From Candidatus Sulfotelmatobacter sp. (GTDB lineage Bacteria > Acidobacteriota > Terriglobia > Terriglobales > Acidobacteriaceae), in assembly GCA_036500765.1 (NCBI GenBank), contig DASYBM010000002.1:162874-226873 (forward strand): DNA of 64,000 bases, given 5' to 3'. Shown in pieces: positions 8,195-17,210 of the stretch. Numbering within the stretch: position 1 is the stretch's first letter; every line of letters starts with the position of its first letter. The position numbers were made by a program, and so were the translations under genes. The notes beneath the pieces were generated by a model, which ran no database searches, was not told the origin of the DNA, and saw nothing but the letters and a program-made list of their open reading frames with translations.

Positions 8195-10129
8195 ATGTCC
8201 TCAGAAGCTGACCTGCTGACCCCGTTGCGGCGCTACTGGGGATACAGCTCGTTCCGGCCTTTGCAGGAGCGGATCGTACGCAGCTTGCTGGTCGGACATG
8301 ACACGTGCGTCGTCATGCCCACCGGCGGGGGCAAGTCCCTGTGCTACCAGTTGCCCGCGGTGATCTCGGAGCGAACCACGGTGGTGATTTCTCCGCTGAT
8401 TGCGCTGATGCAGGATCAGGCGGCGCAACTGAAGCAGATGGGGATTCCGGCGGCGGTTCTGAATAGCTCAGTCAGCAATGAAGAACAGCGGCAGATTATT
8501 CGGCAAGTGCAACAAGGCGCGTTCCGGTTGCTCTATCTTTCGCCGGAGCGGCTGCAACGCGGCGATACGCTGGGCTGGCTGCAGCAGGCGCCGATTTCGT
8601 TTTTTGCTATTGACGAGGCCCACTGCATTTCCGAGTGGGGACATGAATTCCGTCCGGAGTATCGGCAATTGAGCAGCCTGCGCGGGAAGTTTCCCGATCG
8701 TCCGATAGCGGCGTTTACGGCGAGCGCCACGCGCCACGTGCGGCACGACATTCTGGCGCAGTTGCAGTTGCGCAATCCCGACAAGTACATTGCCAGCTTC
8801 CATCGCCCCAATCTTCGATACCTGGTGCGCGAGTGCGACAGCATGGAGCACATCGCATTGCTGGTGGCCGCGTTGCGGCATTACAACGAAGGGAATGTGA
8901 TCGTCTACTCGCCTACCATCAAGGAAGTGGAGTGGACGGTGGATGCCCTGCAAAACCAGGACATCGCAGCGGTGGGTTATCACGCCAAGATGGATAATGG
9001 CGACCGGCGGCGCAATCAGGAACGATGGATGTCGGATGAAGTTCGCGTGCTGGTGGGGACGATTGCGTTTGGGCTGGGGATCAATAAAGCGAATGTGCGG
9101 GCGGTGATTCACATGGCGCTGCCGAAATCGATTGAGCAGTACTACCAGGAGGCGGGACGGGCGGGGCGCGACGGAAAACCCGCGGATTGCGTGATGCTGT
9201 GGCAGCAGAAAGATGCGGGGTTGCTGGCATATTTCGCGAACAATATCCTCGATGCGGCGGAACGGGAGCGGGCGTGGCAGCGCTACCACGTCGTTCGCGA
9301 TTTCGTGGAATCCAAGGCGTGCCGGCATCGCAGGATTTGTACACATTTCGGGGAAACGCCGAAGTGGACGGCGTGCGGGGCGTGCGATGTTTGTAGTCAG
9401 GTTCCGGCGTGGATGGTCGAGGAGTTCTTCCCGGAGCCAAGGAAGCGGCGTAAGTCAGTCGAGAGTGTGGCCCGGCAGCTGGCAGCGCCGGCCTCCGGCA
9501 GAGAGGGTTCCGGGAGCGAACCGGTGGTTACGCTGGCGGGCGAGGACGCCGAGTTACGCGAGTACTTACGGGAATGGCGGCGGACGGAGGCGAAAGAGCG
9601 GGGAATGGCGGCGTTCGTGGTGATGCACGATACAACTCTGGAAGAGATTTGCCGGAGGAAGCCGAAGTTCTTCGCCGAGCTGTTGCAGATCACGGGAATT
9701 GGCGAGCGCAAGGCGGAAATGTTCGGGCAAAAATTATTGGAAGCGCTGGCCCGCTTCCGGGGCGGGGCGCGGGCGGCCGCGCCGGCGCAGATGAAGACTT
9801 CTCCCGCGCTGGAGACGTTGCAGCTTCTGGCGGAGGGCAAGAGTTTCGAGGAGATTGCGAAGATACGCGGGCGACAGATTTCAACCGTGGTGAATGCGGT
9901 GGCCGGGCTGGTAGAACTGGGGCAAGTGGAATTTCGTCCGGAATGGATCGAGCGAAATAAGCTGGCGGTGATCGAGGCGGCATTGACTGGTCTGGATTTG
10001 GAGAAGCTGGAACGTCTCAAGCCGGTGAAGGAAGCGCTGCCGCCCGAGGTCACGTACGATGAAATCAGGCTGGTGGTGGCGCGGCTTCGGCGCGAGGGGA
10101 GCCGAAATAAAACCGAAATCTCAGCATAG
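8195..10129 (+). CDS. recQ: ATP-dependent DNA helicase RecQ
   Basis: 644 aa, 3'-5' DNA helicase for recombination and stalled-fork repair. Walker A PTGGGKS has K47; Walker B DEAH is D140-H143. Helicase domains span about 10-340. The RQC zinc cysteines C376, C394, C397 and C400 match the E. coli C-x16-C-x2-C-x2-C spacing. An HRDC domain (about 450-530, ITGIGERKAEMFG) and a C-terminal winged-helix-like extension (LAEGKSFEEIA...GRQISTVVNAVAGLVELG) follow. The start is ATG 8195: the open frame upstream overlaps the CPBP gene in another register and does not resemble RecQ. Confidence 0.95.
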   Translation: MSSEADLLTPLRRYWGYSSFRPLQERIVRSLLVGHDTCVVMPTGGGKSLCYQLPAVISERTTVVISPLIALMQDQAAQLKQMGIPAAVLNSSVSNEEQRQIIRQVQQGAFRLLYLSPERLQRGDTLGWLQQAPISFFAIDEAHCISEWGHEFRPEYRQLSSLRGKFPDRPIAAFTASATRHVRHDILAQLQLRNPDKYIASFHRPNLRYLVRECDSMEHIALLVAALRHYNEGNVIVYSPTIKEVEWTVDALQNQDIAAVGYHAKMDNGDRRRNQERWMSDEVRVLVGTIAFGLGINKANVRAVIHMALPKSIEQYYQEAGRAGRDGKPADCVMLWQQKDAGLLAYFANNILDAAERERAWQRYHVVRDFVESKACRHRRICTHFGETPKWTACGACDVCSQVPAWMVEEFFPEPRKRRKSVESVARQLAAPASGREGSGSEPVVTLAGEDAELREYLREWRRTEAKERGMAAFVVMHDTTLEEICRRKPKFFAELLQITGIGERKAEMFGQKLLEALARFRGGARAAAPAQMKTSPALETLQLLAEGKSFEEIAKIRGRQISTVVNAVAGLVELGQVEFRPEWIERNKLAVIEAALTGLDLEKLERLKPVKEALPPEVTYDEIRLVVARLRREGSRNKTEISA

Positions 10130-10433
10130 CTGCGGTCGTCGATTGAGCCAGGTGTGCCTTCGCTGTCGATTAAGGCGAGTGCCAATATGGCGCTTGAGGT
10201 ATGAACTTCCGATGCACCAAAGGATACTCTTAAGCCTTAGCACCCGGGCTTCAGGTGTACAATCTGTTGGGTTCAAATTCCCATCAATCTTCATCACGAA
10301 ATATAAGTAAGAATTCCAGTAAGAAGTTGCCATTTTTGGCATCGCTCGTGACGCTTCCGTGCGGTGAAGCACGTTGGTACGTACGGTCATGGACTGTACG
10401 GTCCGGTACGTTCGCCCCGAGGAGGGAGCAGTC
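10130..10433. other. 304-bp region without a gene between recQ and the radical SAM gene
   Basis: Less GC-rich than its surroundings, with no credible ORF. It holds a T-arm-like string (gggttcaaattccc, 10268-10281) that has no matching tRNA body, and an iterated gtacgg element at its 3' end. The promoter of the radical SAM gene is probably here but I could not place it. Confidence 0.5.
10377..10410. repeat. iterated gtacgg word with partial dyads upstream of radical SAM gene
   Basis: The word gtacg(g) recurs at least four times in 34 bp, with facing halves such as gtacggtc / gactgtac. It ends 23 nt before the start codon. It could be an operator, but it also fits the iterated-word elements seen at other gene boundaries in the window. 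Confidence 0.5.
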
Positions 10434-12005
10434 ATGAAAATTCTTTTGTATAACCCCGACAATGGTGTCACCCGCAACTTCATGCCGCACCTGTGGATGT
10501 TTCTACTCCAGTCGCTGACTCCGCCTGGGCATGAGGTGGTGCTGATCGACGGCAATGCCAAGCCGATGGACGAAGTTCAGATCGCGCAATATGTCCGCGA
10601 CGAGAAAATCGATCTGGTCGGCATTGGCGCGATGACTCGCATGATCGCCAAGGCCTACAGGATCGCCGACGCGATTCGCGCTACGGGAGTGAAAGTGGTG
10701 ATGGGCGGGCCGCATGTTACCGAGTTGGCCGATGAAGCGTTGGGACGTGACGGCGGTCCGCGTCATGCCGATGCTGTGGCTCTGGGCGAAGCCGACGATA
10801 CCTGGCCGCAGATCGTGAATGACGCCGCGCGCGGCGAACTCAAGGAAATCTATACGCCGGTCGACGAGACAGGCAAAGAGCGCAAGCCTTCGCTCAAGCA
10901 ATATCCGGTGATTCCGTGGCAGTCGATTGACCTGGCTCAATTCAATCTGGTGCCGAGCGTATTCACGTCGACTCTGCAAAAGGTCGGAGAAGGTTGGGGA
11001 ACGTTTCGCATTATCCCGGTCGAGTCGGGAAGAGGGTGTCCCTATGGCTGCGAGTTCTGCACGGTGACGGGATTTTTCGGCGACTCGATTCGCTTTCGTA
11101 CTAATGAGAGCGTGGTCAATGAGTTGCTGCTGTTGAAGGCGCGCGCGCGGAAGGAAAAAGGGCAGATCGCGGTATTTTTCATCGACGATAATTTCGCCAT
11201 CAATGTGAAGCGGACGAAGTCGCTGTTGAAGGACATTATTGCGGCCGGGGCGCAGGTGCATTGGGTAGCGCAAATCAGCGCCAATCTTTTGCGCGATGAA
11301 GAACTGGTCGACCTGATCGCGGCTTCCGGCGGGAAGTGGGTGTTTATCGGCATGGAGTCGATTGATCCGACGAATCTGAAAGACGTGAACAAGGGATTCA
11401 ACAAGCCCGGCGAGTATGCCGAGGTGCTGGAGCGTCTGGCGAAGCGTAACGTGTATGCGATTACGTCGTTTATTTTCGGCATGGATAACGACACGGTTGG
11501 CGTGGGGGAGCGGACGCTGTCGCAAGTGCGCACTTGGCCGCCGGGGTTGCCGATTTTCGGGTTGCTGACCCCGTTGCCGGCGACGCCGCTGTACAAACGG
11601 CTCGAAACGGCGGGTCGGCTGACGCGGGCGAAACATTGGCAGGAGTTTATCCCGTTTGCTATGGCGCATACGCCGCTGAAGATGAGTATCGACGAGGCCC
11701 ACGCCGAAGTGAAATATGGATGGGCGCACGCCTATAGCGCGGAAGCTGTGGCTCATGCCGTCGATTCGCTCGACGATCAACCGCTGGGATATCGCATCAA
11801 CATCTTGATTGCGCGGCTCTGCTTCCGTGGGATTTATTTCCCCATGATGGGCAAGTTTGCGTGGGTCAGAGTTGTGGCGGAGAATCGGCGCACGATTTTC
11901 AAGCTGGTGAAGGAAGCGGTGTTTGGGCGCAAGGCGCGGCCGCGGAGGCCTGAGGGTGCGTATGTTGAGGCGGCTACGGAGACGCAGGTCAGCGCTGGTG
12001 ATTGA
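10434..12005 (+). CDS. B12-binding-domain radical SAM protein
   Basis: 523 aa. The N-terminal third (about 1-160) has a cobalamin-binding Rossmann layout (IDLVGIGAMT...KVVMGGPHVTE). The radical SAM core follows with cysteines C202-x3-C206-x2-C209 (GCPYGCEFC) that ligate the 4Fe-4S cluster. The C-terminal third (about 400-500) resembles the extension of BchE/HpnP-type enzymes. Family members methylate unactivated carbons or catalyse ring closures; HpnP makes 2-methylhopanoids, but nothing here identifies the substrate. ATG 10434 has GAGGAGGG about 9 nt upstream, better than the open frame from 10374. Its 3' end overlaps the convergent hemG by 17 bp. It lies opposite the haem genes, but no link is demonstrated. 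Confidence 0.85.
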   Translation: MKILLYNPDNGVTRNFMPHLWMFLLQSLTPPGHEVVLIDGNAKPMDEVQIAQYVRDEKIDLVGIGAMTRMIAKAYRIADAIRATGVKVVMGGPHVTELADEALGRDGGPRHADAVALGEADDTWPQIVNDAARGELKEIYTPVDETGKERKPSLKQYPVIPWQSIDLAQFNLVPSVFTSTLQKVGEGWGTFRIIPVESGRGCPYGCEFCTVTGFFGDSIRFRTNESVVNELLLLKARARKEKGQIAVFFIDDNFAINVKRTKSLLKDIIAAGAQVHWVAQISANLLRDEELVDLIAASGGKWVFIGMESIDPTNLKDVNKGFNKPGEYAEVLERLAKRNVYAITSFIFGMDNDTVGVGERTLSQVRTWPPGLPIFGLLTPLPATPLYKRLETAGRLTRAKHWQEFIPFAMAHTPLKMSIDEAHAEVKYGWAHAYSAEAVAHAVDSLDDQPLGYRINILIARLCFRGIYFPMMGKFAWVRVVAENRRTIFKLVKEAVFGRKARPRRPEGAYVEAATETQVSAGD

Positions 12006-13416
12006 GGTTGATGGTCTCCGCTAACAGGTTTTTGACCGCTTCGCTGCCCGAGCGGATACAATCTGGCACGCCGATGCCGCGGAACGCGTTTCCCGCTAGC
12101 GCGATGCCGGGCAACTGCTGGCGGAGGTTTTCGATGCGGTCGAGGCGATCGAGATGGCCTACGCCGTATTGCGCCATGGCGGACTTCCATTTGTAAACGC
12201 GAGCGAAGAGCGGCTCGGCGCGCAGGCCGAGAATTTGTTGCAGTTCGTTGCGAACAATGCCGACGATCCGATCGTCGGGGAGCGCCCAAACGTTCTCGGC
12301 ATTTTTCCCCGCGAAAAAACAACGCAGCAGAGCGCGGTCGTCGGGAGCGCGATGGGGAAATTTTTTGTGGACGAAAGTTGCGGCCAGCAGGCGTTTGCCT
12401 TCGCTGCGCGGCACGAGGAATCCAAAGCCGGGCGGCAGCGTCTGGCGGACCTGGTGATCGTAGCCGAGGGCCACCGTGATCGATGAAGTGTATTGGATGG
12501 CGTCGAGTTCGGCGGAGAGCTCGGGACTGGCAATGCGCAGCACCTGGGCCGCTGCGGGCGCGGGAAGCGCGATGATGATGGCGTCGAATTGGTCTGATTT
12601 CATTCCCGCGGAAACGACCCAACTGTCGGCCTCGCGTTGAATGGTTTCTACCGGAGCGCTGGTGAATAGGGAGTCCGGCGTCAGGCGCGACACTACCGTC
12701 TCCGGCAGTTGCTGCATGCCGTTCTTGAGTGACGTGAAGAGCGGCGGAGTTGGCTTGCCCGGTCGGTTCGACATTTTCTTTCGTGCGGCGAGAATGGCGC
12801 GGCCGAGACTTCCGTGGGTGCGCTCCATCTCAACGAATCGCGGGAGAACGGCGCGCACGCTGAGGTTGGCGGCTTCTCCGCCGTAGATGCCGGAGAGCAG
12901 CGGGTCGGCGAGGCGGTCGATCATTTCAGAACCATAGTGGCGCTCGACAAAGGCGGCGACGGATTCATCATGATCTTCCTTGCGCATTCCGCCGCGCGGC
13001 GGGTGGAACAGCTCTTGCGCCATGCGCAGCTTGGTCTTCCACGAAAAAAGAGGAGAGAGACCGGTCGGCAGAATTTTCGTGGGGACCATAAACATCAGCC
13101 CATCGGGCATTACGACGAGGCGACCATTGGTCAGAATGTATGTCTTACGGTCGGCATCGTTGGAGGCGATGAGTTGCTCGCCCAAGCCTAACGCGCGGCA
13201 GAGATCGCTGGCCCAAGGCTTTTCGGTGAGGAAGGAATCGGGACCGGCCTCGACGATGCATCTGTCAACGTAGTCGCTGCGCAGCACGCCGCCGAGACGC
13301 GGGGAAGATTCGTAGAGAATGTATTCGACATCGGCACCGGCGCGGCGTCGCTCTTCAAGGGCGTATGCGGCGGCGAGGCCGGAGATGCCTCCGCCGATGA
13401 TGGCGATGCGGGTCAC
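11989..13416 (-). CDS. hemG: FAD-dependent protoporphyrinogen/coproporphyrinogen oxidase (HemY type)
   Basis: 475 aa, flavoprotein oxidising protoporphyrinogen IX (or coproporphyrinogen III) late in haem synthesis. The N-terminal FAD-binding GGGISGL motif is followed by the acidic end of the beta-alpha-beta fold (YESS). Other family signatures are VEAGPDSFLTEKPW, LADPLLSGIYGG and the C-terminal GIALAGNAFRGIGVPDCI FAD site. The GTG start at 13416 shares the four bases GTGA with the hemE stop codon, implying translational coupling. The open frame continues upstream, but only inside hemE. The oxygen-dependent HemY type is inferred from sequence; substrate choice between proto- and coproporphyrinogen cannot be read. 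Confidence 0.9.
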   Translation of the reverse strand: MTRIAIIGGGISGLAAAYALEERRRAGADVEYILYESSPRLGGVLRSDYVDRCIVEAGPDSFLTEKPWASDLCRALGLGEQLIASNDADRKTYILTNGRLVVMPDGLMFMVPTKILPTGLSPLFSWKTKLRMAQELFHPPRGGMRKEDHDESVAAFVERHYGSEMIDRLADPLLSGIYGGEAANLSVRAVLPRFVEMERTHGSLGRAILAARKKMSNRPGKPTPPLFTSLKNGMQQLPETVVSRLTPDSLFTSAPVETIQREADSWVVSAGMKSDQFDAIIIALPAPAAAQVLRIASPELSAELDAIQYTSSITVALGYDHQVRQTLPPGFGFLVPRSEGKRLLAATFVHKKFPHRAPDDRALLRCFFAGKNAENVWALPDDRIVGIVRNELQQILGLRAEPLFARVYKWKSAMAQYGVGHLDRLDRIENLRQQLPGIALAGNAFRGIGVPDCIRSGSEAVKNLLAETINLNHQR

Positions 13417-14504
13417 GGCTTCCGGCTTCCGGCTTTCGGCTCTCGGCTTCGGGAAATCGGATTGTGGGGGCTGGACGCCGCATAATCCTGCACGAAGCGC
13501 GCGAGATTTCTCACATTCTCTACCGGCGTTTCGGGCAGGATGCCGTGGCCGAGGTTGAAGATGTGCCCAGGGCGTCCGGCGGCGCGGCGGAGAATGTTTT
13601 CCGCCCGCGATTTCAATTCCTTCCAGCCGGCGAAGAGCAGCACGGGATCGAGGTTGCCCTGCACGGCGCATTGATGATCAAGGCGCGCCCAGCCTTCGTC
13701 GAGCGGAATGCGCCAGTCGAGTCCGATGACGTCGGCTCCGGTTTCTTTCATGGCTGGCAGCAGGGTAGCGCTGTCGGTGCCGAAATAAATAATCGGCGCG
13801 CCGGTTGTCTGCAACTGCTTCACCATGCCGGTGACGTGGGGAAGAACGTAGCGGCGATAGTCTTCCACGCTCAGGCATCCAACCCAGCTATCGAAAATCT
13901 GGATGACGTCGGCGCCAGCACGCACTTGCTCGGAGGCGTAAGTTGTCGTCACCGCGACCAGTTTTGCCATCAAGACATCCCAGTCGGCGGGGGAGTTGTA
14001 CATCATTTTCTTGGCGTGAATATAGTTGCGCGAGCTGCCGCCTTCGATCATGTAGCTGGCGAGAGTGAAGGGAGCGCCGCAGAATCCGATCACGGGCAGG
14101 CGGTCGCCGAAATGTTTCGCGACCAGGCCTACAGCTTCGGAAACATAACCCAACTCGGCAGCACGATCGGTGCGCAGATTCGCGATGTGTTCCATTGTGC
14201 GAACCGGCTTCTCGATGATCGGACCCTCGCCGGCGGAAAAATGAAAAGGCAGGCCCATGACTTCGAGGGGAAGCAGGAGGTCGGCGAAAATAATGGCGGC
14301 GTCGACTCTGAGGAATTCCGCGGCGGCGATGGTGACTTCGGCGGCGAGCGCGGGCTTCTTGCAGATTTCGAGCAGCGAATGTTGCTTGCGAACCGCACGA
14401 TACTCGGGCATGTAGCGCCCCGCCTGGCGCATGAACCACACCGGTGTGCGGTCAACAGGTTGGGACTTGCAGGCGCGCACGAAATTGGAATTGGGAGCCG
14501 ACAT
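13413..14504 (-). CDS. hemE: uroporphyrinogen decarboxylase
   Basis: 363 aa. Decarboxylates uroporphyrinogen III to coproporphyrinogen III in the cytoplasm. The signature PVWFMRQAGRYMPEYR lies at about 21-36 and gives the substrate-binding Arg residues; GFCGAPFT and the DVIGLDWR segment are also conserved. It is the first gene of a two-gene hemE-hemG unit (4-base overlap). About 14 C-terminal residues (SREPKAGSRKP) are encoded by an iterated cttccgg element (13417-13455) and extend past the normal end of the fold. Confidence 0.95.
   Translation of the reverse strand: MSAPNSNFVRACKSQPVDRTPVWFMRQAGRYMPEYRAVRKQHSLLEICKKPALAAEVTIAAAEFLRVDAAIIFADLLLPLEVMGLPFHFSAGEGPIIEKPVRTMEHIANLRTDRAAELGYVSEAVGLVAKHFGDRLPVIGFCGAPFTLASYMIEGGSSRNYIHAKKMMYNSPADWDVLMAKLVAVTTTYASEQVRAGADVIQIFDSWVGCLSVEDYRRYVLPHVTGMVKQLQTTGAPIIYFGTDSATLLPAMKETGADVIGLDWRIPLDEGWARLDHQCAVQGNLDPVLLFAGWKELKSRAENILRRAAGRPGHIFNLGHGILPETPVENVRNLARFVQDYAASSPHNPISRSREPKAGSRKP
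13417..13455. repeat. iterated cggcttc element inside the 3' end of hemE
   Basis: The word cggctt(c/t)c is repeated about five times with small changes (cggcttccggcttccggctt then tcggctctcggcttcggg). It codes the charged, low-complexity C-terminal tail of HemE and abuts the hemG start, so it lies in coding sequence. Confidence 0.75.
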
Positions 14505-14562
14505 GAACGTTTGAATTTAGCATCTTTTGGCCGGGAACGCTGTGATCGAGAACTTCAACGGC

Positions 14563-14595
14563 TTAACCACAGAGAACACGGGAGGACACAGAGGC
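14563..14595. repeat. iterated acagag/acacgg element before the haem-copper gene
   Basis: ttaaccacagagaacacggg followed by aggacacagagg. The word accacagaga/gacacagagg resembles dispersed repeats that are often mistranslated as NHREHGRTQR. It lies between the divergent hemE and the gene at 14621, 26 bp before the latter's ATG. Confidence 0.5.
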
Positions 14596-14620
14596 AAAAC
14601 TGGGCTTGTAAAATCTCGAT

Positions 14621-15940
14621 ATGGGCTACAGAGCGTTTGTGTTGGCTAGTCAGGCGGGACTGGCGATCATTCTTTTCGGGGCTGCATTTCAGAATCCGGG
14701 AACATCTGCGCCGCCTACATTTTATAAAGACGTGTTGCCAATTTTGCAGAATCATTGCCAGAGTTGTCATCGTCCGGGCGAAGTCGCGCCCATGCCGCTG
14801 GTGACTTATGAGCAGACGCGGCCGTGGGCTGCGGCGATGGCGCATGCGGTCGAGATGAAGATGATGCCGCCCTGGTTTGCCGATCCGCGGTACGGGCACT
14901 TTGCCAATGATGCATCGTTGACTGAACGGCAGATTGCGACGATGGTCGCGTGGTCCGCGGCGGGAGCGCCGGCGGGCGATCCGCACGATGCGCCTGGGGC
15001 GCGAAATTGGGTTGAGGGATGGAATATCCCGCGGCCCGATGTCGTGGTGAAGATGCCGAAGGCGGTTGAAATTCCGTCGCGCGGTGAGATCGAATATACG
15101 TACGAAATTGTGCCGACGCATTTTGCCCAGGACCGTTGGGTGCAGATGTCGGAATTCCGGCCGGGGAGTCCGGCGCATGTGCATCACGCGGTGGTTTATA
15201 TTCGTCCGCCGAACTCGGAATGGTTGCGGCATGCGCCGATAGGCGAGCCTTTCACGGCGTCGACGCTGGGCGATCCGCTGGAGCGGCGCGAGGCGCATGA
15301 GACCACCAGCGACCTGTTGCTGGTATATGCGCCGGGAAGTTCGCCAGACGAGTGGCCGGACGGGATGGCGAAGTTCGTGCCTGCGGGAGCGGACTTAGTA
15401 TTCCAGATGCACTACACAACCAATGGATCGGCAGATAAGGACCAGACCAGCATCGGGCTGGTGTTTGCGAAGGTACCCCCAAAGCAGAAGGTAATCACGC
15501 TGCAATTAAATAATCATGCGCTGATCATTCCGCCCGGAGCGGACGACTTTCGCGTGGACGTGCAAGGCACGCTGCCGAACGATGCGACTTTGCTAAGCCT
15601 GTTTCCGCATATGCATCTGCGCGGGAAGCGCTTCGAATACGATATTGTGCACGATGACGGCAGCGTGGAGGTTTTGCTGCGAGTGAATTATCACTTTCAC
15701 TGGCAGTTGAGTTACAAACTGGCCGAGCCGCGGTTTTTGAAAGCGGGTACGAAGCTGCGGGCGATTGCGTGGTACGACAATTCGAAAAATAATCCGCACA
15801 ATCCCGATCCGGAGAAAACGGTGACGTGGGGCGATCAGACTTCCGATGAGATGATGGTGGGATTTTTCGACGTGGCGATACCGGCAGGGATGGATAAATG
15901 GAAATTCTTCGAGCGGCATCAGGAAGCGAAATCGCAATAG
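14621..15940 (+). CDS. exported c-type haem protein with copper type II monooxygenase-like (PHM/DBM) domains
   Basis: 439 aa. A hydrophobic N-terminus (about 5-25) signals export. One haem c site, C46-x2-C49-H50 (CQSCH), sits in a small cytochrome-like domain (about 30-115). Two beta-sandwich domains follow, with His and Met-containing motifs of peptidylglycine monooxygenase-type copper enzymes: HVHHAV, QMHYT, HMHLRG and FHWQ. A haem domain on such a fold suggests electron delivery to copper, but no substrate is known. The next gene (44 bp downstream, same strand) is another exported cytochrome, so the two may work together or be co-expressed. Confidence 0.75.
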   Translation: MGYRAFVLASQAGLAIILFGAAFQNPGTSAPPTFYKDVLPILQNHCQSCHRPGEVAPMPLVTYEQTRPWAAAMAHAVEMKMMPPWFADPRYGHFANDASLTERQIATMVAWSAAGAPAGDPHDAPGARNWVEGWNIPRPDVVVKMPKAVEIPSRGEIEYTYEIVPTHFAQDRWVQMSEFRPGSPAHVHHAVVYIRPPNSEWLRHAPIGEPFTASTLGDPLERREAHETTSDLLLVYAPGSSPDEWPDGMAKFVPAGADLVFQMHYTTNGSADKDQTSIGLVFAKVPPKQKVITLQLNNHALIIPPGADDFRVDVQGTLPNDATLLSLFPHMHLRGKRFEYDIVHDDGSVEVLLRVNYHFHWQLSYKLAEPRFLKAGTKLRAIAWYDNSKNNPHNPDPEKTVTWGDQTSDEMMVGFFDVAIPAGMDKWKFFERHQEAKSQ

Positions 15941-15983
15941 AATCGCGGTACTCTAGGGCTGTAATTCCAATTGAGGGGAATTG

Positions 15984-17177
15984 ATGAACGCAAAACAAAT
16001 CGTTCTGGCGTGTAGTGTGCTTCTTGTGGCAACTGGATTCGCAACATTGGGGACTCGGGCTCAATCGGCGCACGACGCCACTCAGGGCCAGGCTCCCACT
16101 CAAGCTGCGGCGCCGAAGAAGGCTGAGGAGCAGTTCAAGAATATTCAGGTGCTGAAGGGAATTCCTGCGGATCAACTCATTCCTACGATGGAGTTCATCC
16201 GGGCGTCACTGGGCGTCGGCTGCGAGTATTGCCACGAGCATGACGCGTTCGATAAGGACGACAAGAAGCCCAAGCAGATTGCGCGCAAAATGATGGAGAT
16301 GATGATTGCCATCAATGCGGATAATTTCGACGGGCATCGCATGGTTACTTGCAATTCCTGTCACAACGGTAATGCGAAACCGCAGTCGATTCCGGCAGTG
16401 ATGGGCGAGGAGCCGAAAGAATCGGCGGGCGGAGGCATGATGAATGCGCCCCCAATGGGCGGGCCCGGCGGGTCAGCCCCCGCCGATGCGAAAGGAAATA
16501 CCGCTGTGTCAGCCGACCAACTGCTCGATAAATATGTGCAGGCTGCGGGCGGAGCGGCGGCGATCGACAAGGTTACCAGCCGCATCATGAAGGGTACGAT
16601 CGACTTTGGCGGAAAGTCGTTCCCCATAGATATTTATGGGAAGGATCCGGACGAGCGGATATCGTTCACTCACATGCCTGAAGGCGACAGTATCACTGCC
16701 TTTAACGGGCGCGAGGGATGGCTGGCGTCGCCGGGGCGTCCAGGGATCCGCGAAATGCACGGAAGCGAACTAGACGCGGCGTCGATGGACGCCGACGTGC
16801 AGTTGGCGACGCACCTGAAGGGGATGTTCAGCGAATTGCAGGCGCAAGGGACGGAGAAAGTTGGCGACCGCAAAGCCTACGTGGTGGTCGGCATGCGCAC
16901 CGGGAATACTCCGATCCGGTTGTATTTCGACGAACAATCGGGATTGCTGGTGCGGCTGGTGCGGTTCGCGGACACCGCGCTGGGCTGGCTACCGACGCAG
17001 ATCGATTACGCCGATTACCGCGACGCGAATGGCGTGAAGATTCCCTATCGCTGGACGCTGGCGCGGCCGAGTGGACGATTCACGATCCAAGTGAGCGACG
17101 TGAAGCAGAATGTTCCCGTGGAGGACGCAAAATTCGTCAAGCCTGCCGCGGAGCAGCCCAAAGCGCCCAGCAAGTAA
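15984..17177 (+). CDS. exported di-haem cytochrome c (reaction-centre cytochrome-like) with C-terminal lipoprotein-sorting-like domain
   Basis: 397 aa. The signal peptide covers about 1-26. Two haem c sites, C80-x2-C83-H84 and C123-x2-C126-H127, lie in a region (NIQVLKGIPADQLIPTMEFI) characteristic of the photosynthetic reaction-centre cytochrome subunit family, which is widespread in non-photosynthetic Acidobacteriota. A Met/Gly/Pro linker leads to a C-terminal domain (about 175-390) rich in beta-strands, like outer-membrane lipoprotein carrier folds. ATG 15984 follows GAGGGGA at 15973; the TTG one codon upstream is less likely. Reaction-centre function is not implied; a periplasmic electron carrier is more likely. 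Confidence 0.8.
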   Translation: MNAKQIVLACSVLLVATGFATLGTRAQSAHDATQGQAPTQAAAPKKAEEQFKNIQVLKGIPADQLIPTMEFIRASLGVGCEYCHEHDAFDKDDKKPKQIARKMMEMMIAINADNFDGHRMVTCNSCHNGNAKPQSIPAVMGEEPKESAGGGMMNAPPMGGPGGSAPADAKGNTAVSADQLLDKYVQAAGGAAAIDKVTSRIMKGTIDFGGKSFPIDIYGKDPDERISFTHMPEGDSITAFNGREGWLASPGRPGIREMHGSELDAASMDADVQLATHLKGMFSELQAQGTEKVGDRKAYVVVGMRTGNTPIRLYFDEQSGLLVRLVRFADTALGWLPTQIDYADYRDANGVKIPYRWTLARPSGRFTIQVSDVKQNVPVEDAKFVKPAAEQPKAPSK

Positions 17178-17210
17178 CAGTTGTACCGAAAGAATGAGGC
17201 GGAGATCGAA

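Noticed and set aside
10255..10300. T-arm-like string gggttcaaattccc suggesting a tRNA
   Set aside because: No acceptor, D-arm or anticodon stem fits around it, and the loop is one base too long for a standard T-arm.
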